Position numbers and translations under genes: made by a program. From positions 56,930,147-56,994,146 of the forward strand of contig JAMPIT010000894.1 in the NCBI GenBank assembly GCA_026261815.1: a stretch of DNA of 64,000 bases, in the 5' to 3' direction. The notes beneath the pieces were generated by a model. The model had not been told where the DNA came from. It did not search any database and was given only the letters and a program-made list of their open reading frames with translations. Position 1 is the stretch's first letter, and each line of letters opens with the position of its first letter. Origin of the DNA: Monarcha castaneiventris obscurior (lineage: Eukaryota > Chordata > Aves > Passeriformes > Monarchidae). Positions 1-12,204 of the stretch are shown here, piece after piece.

Positions 1-346
1 GCAAATCATAAGAACACAATCTTTCCTATTTGGTTTTAATTCTGGAAAGATTCAAGTGAGAGACAGCATTTCAATATTTGCCTGATGATACATACTTTAA
101 TATGTTGGTTTCAGCTCTTCCTCTGAAAGGGTTTGCTTTCTTAAATGGTACTCTTTGCCCATGTTGATTTTGTTTTTGTTTTTGAAGTGTCAAAATATTC
201 CCCTGGCTTAATGCAGTGTATCTCAGGAAATATTTTGCACAGTGAATCGCCACACCAAACAGACATTTGCTTATGTGGCATTGTTGCCATAGATCTGTAT
301 CTATCATGTATTTTCTAGTTTGCAGTGTTCAGCACATTAATGTCCA

Positions 347-365
347 ATCAAAGCTGACGTCAGCA
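347..365 (+). promoter_or_regulatory. TCF/LEF site overlapping CRE / MAF-type palindrome
   Basis: ATCAAAG (347-353) is a TCF/LEF core. It overlaps AGCTGACGTCAGCA (352-365), which contains a perfect CRE (TGACGTCA) and matches 13 of 14 bases of the C-MARE bound by large MAF proteins. Binding is inferred from sequence only. Confidence 0.4.
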
Positions 366-3300
366 CACAGATAGTTGTGATGTATGGCATACTGACATAA
401 ACACACAAATCATGTTGCCCCATCTGGGCTTGAAAATTTAACAGAGCTCCAGATCTTCCTCCAGCCCCATACAAATCTACCTCCTGCTTCTGGCATAAAC
501 TTGGCAGCTCTGGAGGTGAGCCAGGACATGGTTAGGAGGGAAGCCAGGAATGGTGAGATTCAGGGAAAGAGTTTGTTGGCAGCTAGAAGAGGTATTGTTT
601 TAAATTATACTAAAAATGGAAAAAAAACCCAAAACCAATCCAGTCTTGGAAAGTTTTCAGTCCTGCTAGATGTACTGCAGTTTTTCTAAATTAGTTAGTT
701 CAGCCAAAATATAATTATTCTAACAACATGGTAGCAATCCTGTTGTGCAGGCTGGGCTGGGCATCCATTCTATATCTTACCTTTGTAACTGTTCTTTTTG
801 TGCTACTGTTTTAGACAGACATTTTAAGTGCAAACTTGCAATATTTGGGTTCAACCAGAGTGTATTTTCAAAACACGTCAAGAAAATCCATGTAGCAAGC
901 TGGCTACGGAAATGGGAACTGTACACGTGTTTAACCAGCTTTGGGGAAGGGCAATTATGGAAGAAGATTGCTTTGTCTTACTAATTCATTTTCAGAATGT
1001 ACATACCTTTGACTAATTATTAGTGCATGTTTAAAAATATTTATTTACAAAAAAAGCCGTTTAAAATGTATCATGTTCTGTGTTTGAGTATGAAGCATGG
1101 TACTCTACCAATGCAAATTCATGCACAGCCTGTATGCTCAAACTTACACACTGAAATTAATATTGTGTGTTTCTACTGGATTGAGTTCTTAATGTACCAC
1201 AATTTTATCATTACTACTATTAATCAAATCAATCTTGGTTCATCTGGATTCCATATTAGGAAAAATATCTGTCTTTTCTACTCTGCTCTAATTTCTAGTT
1301 CTCCTCTGATTTTCTGTTAAAATTATACTAACACCCAGAGATACGTCCTCTCACTTCATCAGTTTCTAAAAAATTAAAAACCTCACCAAATTTATGTAAT
1401 AAAAATATTTAAATTCTCAGTCCTTGCACTGCATTAGTAAGGAAAAGCCAGAGAATGGAAATTTTTCTCAGGAAAGGTTCAACTTTTGTACACAGTACAT
1501 ATAAACAATCTCAACATTTAAAAGGAAAATAAGACACTCACATTAAAGATCTACAATGAGATACAATTACCACCTATATAAATACCTGAATTACATGGAA
1601 TTTTTGCATATATTTGCGTCTGTATTCTGATCAGTACATTACTATGATTTTAATATGGACTTACATGCTGCATTGAAAATCAGGTATTTTAAGACCACAT
1701 TTCTTTTCAAAGAGACATTAGGCCTATATTTTGGTAGAGGCTACTTCTGTTGCTCTACATTCTGCTAATATAATCCCATCACTGGTTTTATTTTAAAACA
1801 TTTAATTAAGAATTAATACTTTGAATCCTACTTGAGTTTCATCCCCTAAAACATTACTTACAAATATTGTTTGTATTGGGACAAAACCCAGTTTAAGCAG
1901 CAAGCTGCATACATTTCATTTGACAGCAGAGTATTCAAAGAAGAACTCAGATACTCCTCCCAAGTCTAGGTAGAATTTTAATTGGAGGCAACAATCTCTG
2001 TCGTTACCAACAGATGAATCCAGAAATCCTGACACTTCATTTGAAAGAAGGTCTCAATAATAAACACCAAGCAAGTTCATGCAAAGTAATACAAATGTTA
2101 TGAACTTAAACCAAATTTTGGTGTGTGAATTTTCAAGAAAAGCTCAAGAATTGGTTGTATTTTTAAAAAAATTCTTTTACTGTCATAAAGCTGAAGTAAG
2201 CTTAGCACCATAATGGAGACAGCCACACTGGACTAAAAAGAAACAGTGATTGGATATTCAATAAATGGAATAGTTCTTGATATTTTTGAGAGATTATCAT
2301 AAATGATGTGGTAATGACTTCATAATCCACAAATATTTACTACTTGTCATCACTACTTAATCTCCAAAGGATTTTACATTGGAAATATAAATTATTAAGA
2401 AACATGGCTTAAATATTTATCACTATTTGTTAATAATTACTGGTCAGAAAATTACAGAATTACCCAAACATCTTCTTTTGGTAAAAGAAGTTAGGTAATA
2501 GGCCCTTGTACTGGTTTTATAGAGATACATTTTGTGCACTTTTTGATTATTCACAAGTCCCCAAAATAAATGATTAACAACTGCTCTGCCGAAAAGTGTT
2601 ATTCCATAATTAATAAAGACTGTAAACTATAAAATTCTGTATGTCTTCTAACTCCAAACTGATTAGCACTGTTTACAGTGTTTGCACACAGCAGATCTAC
2701 TAACTGAATGTTCAATTTTGGCTCTAAAATGAATGTACACTCAGGCCACTGGAATGCAAGATGACCAACAGTACATTAACAAATTCTGGTGCACAGAAAT
2801 CTGTACCAATCTCACAAGAAAACTGAACACAAGTGCGATGTCTTTGCTGGAAGATGGATACCCTAGAAATAAACTTAGAGGATTTGCTACAAACTGCAAT
2901 GCCTTCAGTGATGAGAAATCCACACTTGAGGATTCTGACTGACTAGGCATCTTCTTTTACCTCTGAAGAACCTTACCGACTATACTAGAACTTAGGTATA
3001 AGTATTCATCTGTATGGCTAAAACCAGAGAAGCACTGATTTTGGTTGACTTGTTTATAGGTACAACATTAGCTAATTACATTAACTAATTTAAAGCAGTA
3101 AAGAATATCTTTGAAAAATTTTATCCAAGCTGCCGAAGCAAAGAGAGGACATGTAGTGAAGACAAGAGCAGGCAATTAGATGCAACATCCTTGTAAAAAC
3201 AGGAAGAGAGTAACAAAGCATCTGTTGGTCAATATGTTACACAACATATTAATTCCAGATTTTGGTTGTTCTCTTAAGGTTGCTTTTCATAACATTTGTC

Positions 3301-4951
3301 CTGATAGTTGTCTCTGCTGTGGGAACTCTGATGTGTTTTTGCATGTTACCATAAAATGTTAGACGAAGGCAGATGACACTGTATACAATTAATTTTGATA
3401 CATTTTCAGGAAGAATAATGAGCCAGGAAATAAAAACTGGATATTACACACTAAAAAAAAATAAAAAATCATTGGATCTTCACTGGCGATGGACTTGTAT
3501 ATTACTTGAGCTATGAAAGCATCTAGGGCCAGCAAACCTTGGCACCTTACAAAACAAGATGTCTTGCCACGGAAGGGAAGACCTAAAGGCCAACAGTGAA
3601 ATGAGAGGTTACTAAACAGAGATAAATTAAGCAAGTCAGTAACAGTTGCTGCCGCTGCCTAAAAAAAATGAACCAAGTCTAGTAGTTTAAATCAAATGTT
3701 CCATCTGTTGATCTCCAAGTGCCTCACAAAAGACAGGCAAGTGCTGCATTCCTCATTTACAAGTCAGTTACAAGTAAGCACAAAGGTGTCATGTGAGCTG
3801 TCCAAAGCCAAAAGGCAGTCAACAGTGAGCTGAGATCCCAACTCAGCCTTTCATTGTAGCTCCGTCTGCCCCCCTCCATTCGAGGCTTGGTTTAGGAGGC
3901 TGCATCCATGGGTTTGGGGTATCAGCAAAATACTTGGTGGTATCATGAAGATGGTGTGGGAGTGGAAGCCCAGAAAGCTGGGTGCTGAAAATCCTGTTAT
4001 TATCTGGCTGAAAGAGGTGACAGATGTACAGTGTGTTAAAGGGTGACACTTTTCGAGCTGAATCCTGTCCAGGGCTTTTCTCTTCTCTACCCTTAGCATT
4101 CAGTGGCTGAAAGCACAGGCTGCAGGTGACTGTGAATGGTTCTGGGGCGTGGGGCTCTTGCACAAGTCCTGCTGCACTGAGTAGATGAAATAAATCTGAC
4201 TAAACCCTTCTCCGGTGAAGGGTGAGTGGCTGGGAAGAAATCAGTATAAGATCTGGGCTAAGATGAGCCCAGCACCTCCCCTGAAGATTTATCTGGTTTT
4301 CACTAATGAGACTGTCTCACTGTCACAAAAGCATATAGATAGAAATCTGTAAGTTACTACTTGTCTTTAAACATTGAAAAAATGAACTGACCATTTGAGC
4401 AGATTCCTCTAGAAAACTGAACACAGAAAATATGCCATGCTACAAGCTGGCCACAGCACAGTAAAAAACAGAGATGTAAAAGCAGTCTGAAGAGTGAGTC
4501 ATATTACAAAAGAGCCGTAACAAAACTGCCAAAATTATATATTTGAGACCAACTGGCTAAACTAAAATTCTGTGACTCCACTGGGAATCATCCATTATAA
4601 GAAAAAAGGTTCAGGAGTTCCCTTTGTTGCCATTTTGCCTGAAAAAAATGTCATTGCAGTTTGCTTACCAGTTTAGAAAGGCTAACACTTACTGCAACTT
4701 TAGGTCTTTAAACAGTGAATCGCATTTTATTCCCAGGTGACCAAAAAGAACCCACACTATTATTTCAATTAATAGTACACAAGTATCAAAAGGAACATCT
4801 AACTGATGTTGATAATCAAGTGGCAAGATTCTGAATTTTAAAATCATTAAAAAACCGAATCCCTTATCCAGTCTAAAATTATAGGCTGTCATCAGGAGCA
4901 GGCTGGCAAAGCTGGGTCCAGATGGGAAACTGGCTGGGCAATAAGAAGAGG

Positions 4952-4987
4952 TAGGGTGGAAATGATGGGTAGGCTGGAAACGATGGG
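4952..4987 (+). repeat. 18-bp tandem duplication
   Basis: Two adjacent 18-bp units, TAGGGTGGAAATGATGGG and TAGGCTGGAAACGATGGG, differ at two positions. A related GATGGGAAACTGGCTGGG string lies just upstream, so the local sequence may have grown by slippage. Confidence 0.8.
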
Positions 4988-5008
4988 AACCTAAGGAAAG
5001 ACATGACT

Positions 5009-5022
5009 GCTCCCTCTGCTGG
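5009..5022 (-). promoter_or_regulatory. CTCF-like motif
   Basis: On the minus strand the sequence reads CCAGCAGAGGGAGC. It fits the CTCF core CCASYAGRKGGCRS at all but one position (A for the C after GG). Single motif matches are common by chance, so this is a candidate only. Confidence 0.35.
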
Positions 5023-8000
5023 CAAGGTCCTCCCCTGCTTTAATTTTTAACTAATGAGTAGGCATTTCTTTAATTATTTAGGATCTAGCCAATAAATAAT
5101 GCAGAATGCTCCTTCCTCAGTCTGTTGCTGTGTGTTTGCACATTTTTGAACTTATGGTGCCCTATTTCACTAGAATAATTTGCCATAGAATTAAGGCTCA
5201 GATGGATGTCTAATGGAGAGTTACTGGCTTTATATTTTAATTCTTCATAAAATGAAAAGCAAGATTAAGCTATTTAACCTTCAAAATATTATGTTTTACA
5301 ATGTATACTAGTTTCATATTTAATTTACACATTTCATAATATTACGACAAATTGCTTGTCATATCTTACTCTAACAAGAACCCCGTTATGTAGCAGTAAA
5401 AGACCATAAAATTAAATATTCTGCAATGCAAACATACTAAATGGCACATCATACCAAAAATGTGTCCCTCTTCCATGAGAAAAATTCATGACCAATGAAT
5501 TCAGTGATAATGTTTGTACTGAAACTTAATTAAAAGATGAAGATAAGCCATTCATTACTTGATTTGTGATATAAATTAATAGCTGCAGTAAGAACATTTA
5601 GAAAAAATCTGTTCTAAGATTTTGGCCTACAACCAGAAGCTCCCAGAACAGGAGGGATCAGCTTTTTTTGCCCACTGTTCTCATCTGAATCCTGGCTGAA
5701 AAGCTACTCCAGCTCCCAGCTTTCCAGAAGGCTCCATCCCAGGAATCCTCGCCTGCCATTTGGTTTGCTGATTTTAATCTCACAGGACTTTCTTACAGTG
5801 GCTCCACTATGCTGAACTGGCACTTGCTCCTAGAAGTGAGTTATTATTAAACTTGTAGGTCAATTGTGGCACTAACAACTCTTTGGAAGCTTTCAGCCAC
5901 GGTGTACAATTTGCTGGTCTAATTAAATATTAATTCTAAGTGTTACATTCTGTGGCTAAGAGCTTTTATTTTCCATCATCAGTCTGGAAGAGAAAGAGGT
6001 TACAAGGCTAATTTAATCTTTTTTTTTTTTCCCCTAGCATTAAAGCTTAACTACACAGGCACAAAAACATCATTAAAGATGCAGTATTCCTTTTTATTAT
6101 CATTATATTCTAATTAATAGAGAATGTCTAAACAAAAAGAGGTAGAATTGGATTCTGAAATTTCAGGATTTTTAAACAACACCAAAAGTTCCCATCAAAA
6201 TATTTCTAAGCACACATTGCATAGAAGTTCAATATTAGGTTCTGTGAAAATCATTTAAGACAGAAAATACATAAGCAAGGATTTAAATGTAAAATAGTTT
6301 TATACAAAATTACTGTTCTTTGTTCTGAAACAGAACAGATAAATCCTATATTTAATGCTGGAGTCACAGGGCTTTCCAACCCCCCCCCCCCTTTCCTCCA
6401 AGAACCTGGACTTCTACTTAAGCAAAAAAAACCAAAAAAACCCAAAAAAAAACCAAAAAAAAAAAACAACCACAAACCACCTGCTTTGGAAAAACTATGC
6501 TACCTTCCATTTTCTGAAATAATTATTTTCTCAAAGCAATAACTACTTTGTCCTGTATTATTTAAAGTCACTCTTCTAATCTTTGCTTATCAGTGTCCAA
6601 ATGGGCTCAATACATGAGCCTCCTCCCTTCTGCTTCCATAACAGTTGTGTCCATGTCTGGACACTGGGCATTATATTAACTACTTAGTCCAGTAGCCAAA
6701 AGATTCCATATGCTTGAACAGATGACTATCTCCATACTGTGATGGGATATTTAACTGTTTAGGTCTAATGCTGTAGTTAAAAGATTTGGTTCTAAATCTT
6801 ACCTAATTTTCATAAGTGTATTTTCAGTTTATATACACAAAATGCAAAATAAAATTGCAACGTTGCATGTACTCGTGAACTTATCCAGTTTAACACATGC
6901 TTTTTGGGAAAGCGATTTTTTTTTTTTTAAAGAGAGATGGTGAGGATGTGTATATAGTGTCCTTCTAAAAAGTAAAATTTATTAAAATGACAAGGTGGTT
7001 TTAGGCACACCACTTTAACATACAATGTGATTGTTCATCATAACATGGTTAATTTGGTTAACAGACAACTAATATGTGGGTACAAAAACATGCTGCAGAT
7101 GTATAGTGTATTTGGTTTTGAAATGGGGAGTTGTTACCAAATCAGAAGTGGTAGTGCTAGAACACAGCCTGCTGGCAACCAAAACCGGATTCTATGAAAC
7201 CACAAAATACTTCTATGTCTTCTACAGCTTGATTAGCAAATACATCAACAATAAGAGAAATGAAAAAAAATACTGTTTCCCAGTTTAAATTTTGAATAGG
7301 CTACTTCCCTGAGCTTCCTACTCAATCAGAATTTTAAAGATGCTTTTATGAATGTCTGAAACCCAAACTACTCATACCCTAAAACTATGTGGATAACCCA
7401 AAACACCTGCCATAAACTTACGACTCGTTATTTACTTGTACAGTTTTTAAACTATTTCTCACATACAACAAAGAGCAACATGCAACATTAAAAAGCAAGT
7501 AAAAAACCCCCAATATAGAAAAACATTATGGACATTTAATCTTCATGGTTTCTATTTTGCAGAGAAATTCGAAAGCTTCCTTAACCATGATATAGAAACC
7601 ACATGACACTGGATCGCAATACAAATCTGCATGCAGCAGCCACCTCATCAAATACATTTGGAGGTTATTCAGCACTTTACACCAGTGAACTCTCAGAAGT
7701 TAGAGCTCTAAGGCAGGCAATCACTCTTAGTTCTTGTCATAAGAATAAAGATTTCAAACTGTGAGAAATTCACCAGCTATAGGAGTTCACATCTTATAAT
7801 CCCATATTAGCAATGGATTCGAGAGCACTCCATTGCCTGACTTTGAGTTTAGCTGCTAAATCACTCGGTGTGAACACAAAAGGCTTTGGATGTGAAAAGG
7901 TTTGTTTCTGAATTTTTCTACACTGAAACGTACAGTAACCTATGCGCTTCGGTGAATTCAAAACATCAAAACATTAATATTGTAGGAAATCAATTTTTTA

Positions 8001-10199
8001 ACATACTGGATGAATTAATGAAAATACCTTGCTAAACAGAACTTCAGACTCTGAGGACAGGTTCTGTAAGAAGACTTATTCATACTGACTTTTCATTAGT
8101 CAATTAATTTCCCTTGGTACATGCTGACTAATATGGTTTTTAGTCCTTACCAGTAACACCAGCTTTGAGTTCAAAATAAAGGATGGCTTTAACTAGTGCT
8201 ATGCTTTCCCCACTGAAAATAATAATTTACTCAAAAAATACTATTTAAGTGATACAAAATTGGGAAGAACAGGAATAGAATTAAAAACATTATTTAGTAT
8301 TTTGAGGGAAAGATGTTCTTGGATTTACCAATGATTTCTAGTAAAAAAAATACAATGGGAAAACACTTTAAATTCTAATTTAGGGCTTTTCCAGTATAGA
8401 CCAGTGACACTAAAGTCCTTTCAGTCACACAATTGCACAATCATTCTTTCACTAAATTTAGGTATTAAAATGCATAGATTATAAACACAGAGAAAAAGAA
8501 TCACCTGCTTTTGTAATATTCCTTAAACTTGGAAATTGTAACAACAAATGAAATGCCTCTTCAATCTGCCCTCCTTGATCAATGCTAGATTTTAAAAATT
8601 GAAGTAATTTTCCCTTTTCAAATGTACCATATGATTTCTCAGGCACAATGCATTTTCAAGAAGCAGTAGGAAGACTTGAAAAATAACCTTCCATCAACTA
8701 TTTTAATCACACTTGTAAGTAGCTCAATATTTATTACCTGACAGACAGTGTAAGATAAGAGTATGTTCAATCGGTAGAAAATATCAATCAAGTAAAACTT
8801 GTCACATATCACCTGAATAAAATTCATAATTGGAAAACTTTTTTGTGTCATTTTCTTGAAACCCTCTTCCAGAATAATGTATTCCTATTTTTGTGGTTGA
8901 GAAAAGAGAATTTTCTTTTTTCTTCATGCACTGTTTGCCCTAGAAGTTTCATCAGTAAAACCCCAAAAATCTGTGCTTTAGTGGACTACAATTTCTTTCA
9001 ATTACTCTGAAAAAACTACACATACACACAGACATTTTTTGCAAGCTTGTGTCTTTTACTAAGATATAGCCCTAGAGAACATCATGAACTGTCCCACCAA
9101 GCTGGATGAATGAGCATTATCTTTGGATAAATGCAATTCCAAGTTATTAAATCCAAGACAATGAATTGCTAGAATAATGAAAGAGCCACATTGGTGCATG
9201 TGTATCACAGAGGGGAAAACATCAAGAACAAAATCAGTGTTTAATGCTCTGTAATCACTGAAGAGTCAAACCAGACATGAGGATGTAGGAAAAGTAAACT
9301 AACAATAATAGCATTATTGTATTACATTACTGTAGTAAGGGAAAGTGACTGTTTGAAACACATTCAGGAGGCAGCATGAGAAAAATTACAAATCAGAATA
9401 CAGAAAATATGAAATAGGGAGGATCATTTTAATGTCTCACCAGCCAAGAACAAACAATATATGAAAAGTAAAGGCAAAATTAAACTTTCTGAAAAAGAAA
9501 GAAACCAGGTAGATTTAATTTGTGAACTCCCTGTCACAGTACAACATGCAAAGTATTTGGCAAAATACATACAAGAAAACAAATTAAAAAAAAAAATACA
9601 TACATATATAAATACGCGTTGTTCATATACTTTATATAAAAACCAGAACTAGTCTGGGTTGAAAAGACATTGCCCCTGTCAAAAATCAGTACTACCAATT
9701 GTTTTATTTCTTCTTCACCAGAGTAACTAGTACTAGAGACTGACAGAGACAAGGTAAGTTATGTCATTACTAAAAATCTACTTTTTCATGACAAAGCAGG
9801 TAAAGATGGAACTTTTATTTTTATGTATATGTCATCCAGACAGAACTTTGATTAAATGTGATTTTGAACTTGTATGTCCTTCACAGAAATTACACATGTG
9901 AAGAATTTACTTGGAGACCACCCAATTAATTTAGTTAGGGGCCAAACTACAACCTAGGAAATACAGATAGTTCAGGGAAAAAATGGGGAATTTACTGCAT
10001 CTTCAGAAAAACAGTGTGAATTCACTATGCCTTCAGTGCACTGACTTGAAGATTCAACAGAGAAAGCATATGCTAGAACTGACTGATCAAATCAAGTACA
10101 TACACACTTGGAAAAACATATCCCTCTCCCTCACTCTGTTGGAAAGAAGAGATATTTTCTTTACTTTTGAATGCAGCAAGACCCCTCAGCAACAGAACG

Positions 10200-10480
10200 G
10201 TGAGTAGCTGTGCTGTGAGACTGTGAGCAGCTGCTGTTATTATAAGGAGGGTCCGTCTGCGGCGCGAGCCAGAGCGAGCACATGTTCGGCTGTCCTCTCA
10301 TCTCGCCAGCCTCACCAATTAAGCACTGCCAGGGAGGCTGGACACATGCTCCCAGGGGCTCTTTAACAGGCTTCTTGGAGAGTGCAACAACTACACAGCG
10401 GGGCTCTGGGAACTCAGTAATGTGGGCTAGGAGGAACCCTCAGCAGCTTTGCTCCTCCTAATGACAGCTCTCTCCACAGT
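10200..10480. promoter_or_regulatory. GC/CpG-rich patch in intron 7, candidate enhancer or conserved element
   Basis: Within AT-rich intron this segment is clearly GC-richer, with CpGs concentrated at about 10250-10310 (CGTCTGCGGCGCGAG, then TTCGG and CTCGCC). It holds E-boxes (CAGCTG, CACATG) and homeodomain cores (AATTAA at 10317-10322, and TAATGA near 10460). There is no convincing ORF or splice-bounded exon. The contrast with the flanks suggests constrained sequence. Its place in ELP4 makes PAX6 a possible target, which is inference. Confidence 0.4.
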
Positions 10481-12015
10481 GCGGTGTTTAAAGAAGGGTA
10501 CATGAAGTTTCACAATTAAAAAAAAATAATGCCTTTGTTTAAGACAGCTAAGCAAAGATTTTGTACATAATGATTCTCTTTTTAAAATTCAGACTATTCC
10601 AGCACTTACTGTTAAAATTAAAAACTCAGTTATTTAAAAAATGAGGTATAATTTCTATCCTAACTCCCTGGGAATTGATCTATATGGAATTTATAAATAC
10701 AAACCAAAAATCAACTTCCCAAGTAAGTTTGAAACAAACAGAAATCTTCGTCCTTCAGTGTCTTTCTTAGAGACACTTCTGGACTTCTCTAAAATAAGAA
10801 TGCACCTTTTATTGGCATGATATATAAGGAAGAGTACAATGGAAAGGGTTCTATGTCCCAATTATGGACAGGCAATTCCAGTGTGTAAGAAGTAGGATGA
10901 CAGCTTTACATGCATAAATTCTTTTTCTTGCATTAAATTTAACTGTCCCTCTTTCTGAAGGCAGACTGCCACCTAATATTTAAAAATAATAAGTAAGGAG
11001 ATGGAGGTATGTACTGCAAGAGAAATACTCACACACTTTTGACTACAATGGTAAAACTAGAAAATTGACCTTCTTTATTTTTGAAGCAGTAATCGCATTG
11101 GTATCTAAATGAATAACATTTGCAGGTATTCAAAGACTTTTAACAAAATTCAGTACGTGTGAGTCATGTACCTACCTAAGCCAGGATTTAATCTATTGAT
11201 AAATGCACCTACTATGAAAACATTTTGCATAATATGAGGTTTTATCCAGTACTTTTTTTACTATAATCAAATCAAATATCTAAAATTATAGGTTCTCTGT
11301 TCATTGTGAATAATAATTTTGCTTTTGTAAGTTACATTACCACTCACAGAACAAAAGACTATCTACATTTTTCCTTTTGTTAAAAAAGTTTATTTTCAGA
11401 AGATACATTTAAGTCTCCATATACTATCAGGAACAATGCTGTTAATTGCTTCTCATTTTGCAGTTGGGAAAATGACTCTGATGCCATAACTGGATTGCTC
11501 CTGGTCCCAATCCAAGGGGATATTAGAATTACAGAGCAAACCTGTACCTTTCAGTTCCTGGCTTTAAAACCAAGATCAGGTATCATCATAATGAGCATGA
11601 GACAGATAAAGACAGTGGACTGAGAAGACTTGTACTGATACTCCAAAAAGCATTCTGAAGGCACTGGAAAAGTGCATAGAGATGTTGTAAAAAATAATTG
11701 AAAAGGAGATTACTATAGGTATTTTCTTTGCCTTTCTCCAGTTTCTGAAATTTTGATAGTTTTTCAAAAAAGGAGTAAGACCCACATTTGGTATAACTGT
11801 TCCTAAAATAATTTTATACTTAGGTCTTTGTAGATTTTGCAGCACAACTCTCCCACAAAAGTATAAAGCATAAGATACAGTCATGTTTTAAGTTCACCCT
11901 TTGAACAAAAAGACTTAAAAAATGTCCAGAATTGCATTTGTTTTCTTACCATAAGCTTTAAACTCTTGCTAAATGATGTGTCAGCTCAGAAATCCAGCAA
12001 AAGCAGCATTCTTAC

Positions 12016-12204
12016 CTGGATAAGGTGAGCAGGCACTGTGATGATGCAGGCCGACAAAGATTTCCTGAGCAGGCCACGGAGAACATACAGAAATTTTGTA
12101 AGGCTGTGAGTATCTTCAGGAGTATCACTGCAACAAATGTCATCGCCCCACAATATGGAACCCAGACTCTCAATTCCTATCCGCAAAACATTCCTTTGTT
12201 TTTT
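12016..12204 (-). CDS. ELP4: ELP4 exon 7 (WGDDICC ... CIIT.P.HLIQ)
   Basis: This 189-nt phase 0-0 exon encodes 63 residues beginning [16 protein letters not shown] and ending [11 protein letters not shown]. It is the best conserved part of the protein. [23 protein letters not shown] and SLSACIIT are nearly the same as in mammals. They form core strands and helices of the RecA-like domain, including the hydrophobic strand (ACIIT) that in active ATPases precedes the Walker B acid. The acceptor has a long pyrimidine tract (T-run then CCAACAG) and the donor is TCCAG/GTAAGA. It is the last ELP4 exon found in the window. Confidence 0.97.

Larger units (their letters stand above)
1..12015 (-). other. 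ELP4: ELP4 intron 7 (partial)
   Basis: More than 12 kb of AT-rich intron, open at the left edge. I looked for the next ELP4 exon (starting around NKAIIARVT in mammals) and found none. It holds a MAF/CRE-like palindrome near 352-365, an 18-bp tandem pair at 4952-4987 beside a CTCF-like motif, a C12 run at 6380-6391 followed by an A-rich tract to about 6470, and a GC-rich CpG-bearing patch at about 10200-10480. No gene is supported; the short ORFs have no family match. In mammals the 3' introns of ELP4 carry PAX6 enhancers. Confidence 0.85.

Noticed and set aside
71..307. 78-codon minus-strand ORF near the left edge, tested as ELP4 exon 8
   Set aside because: It does not resemble the ELP4 segment expected next (NKAIIARVT...), and no matching splice sites were seen.
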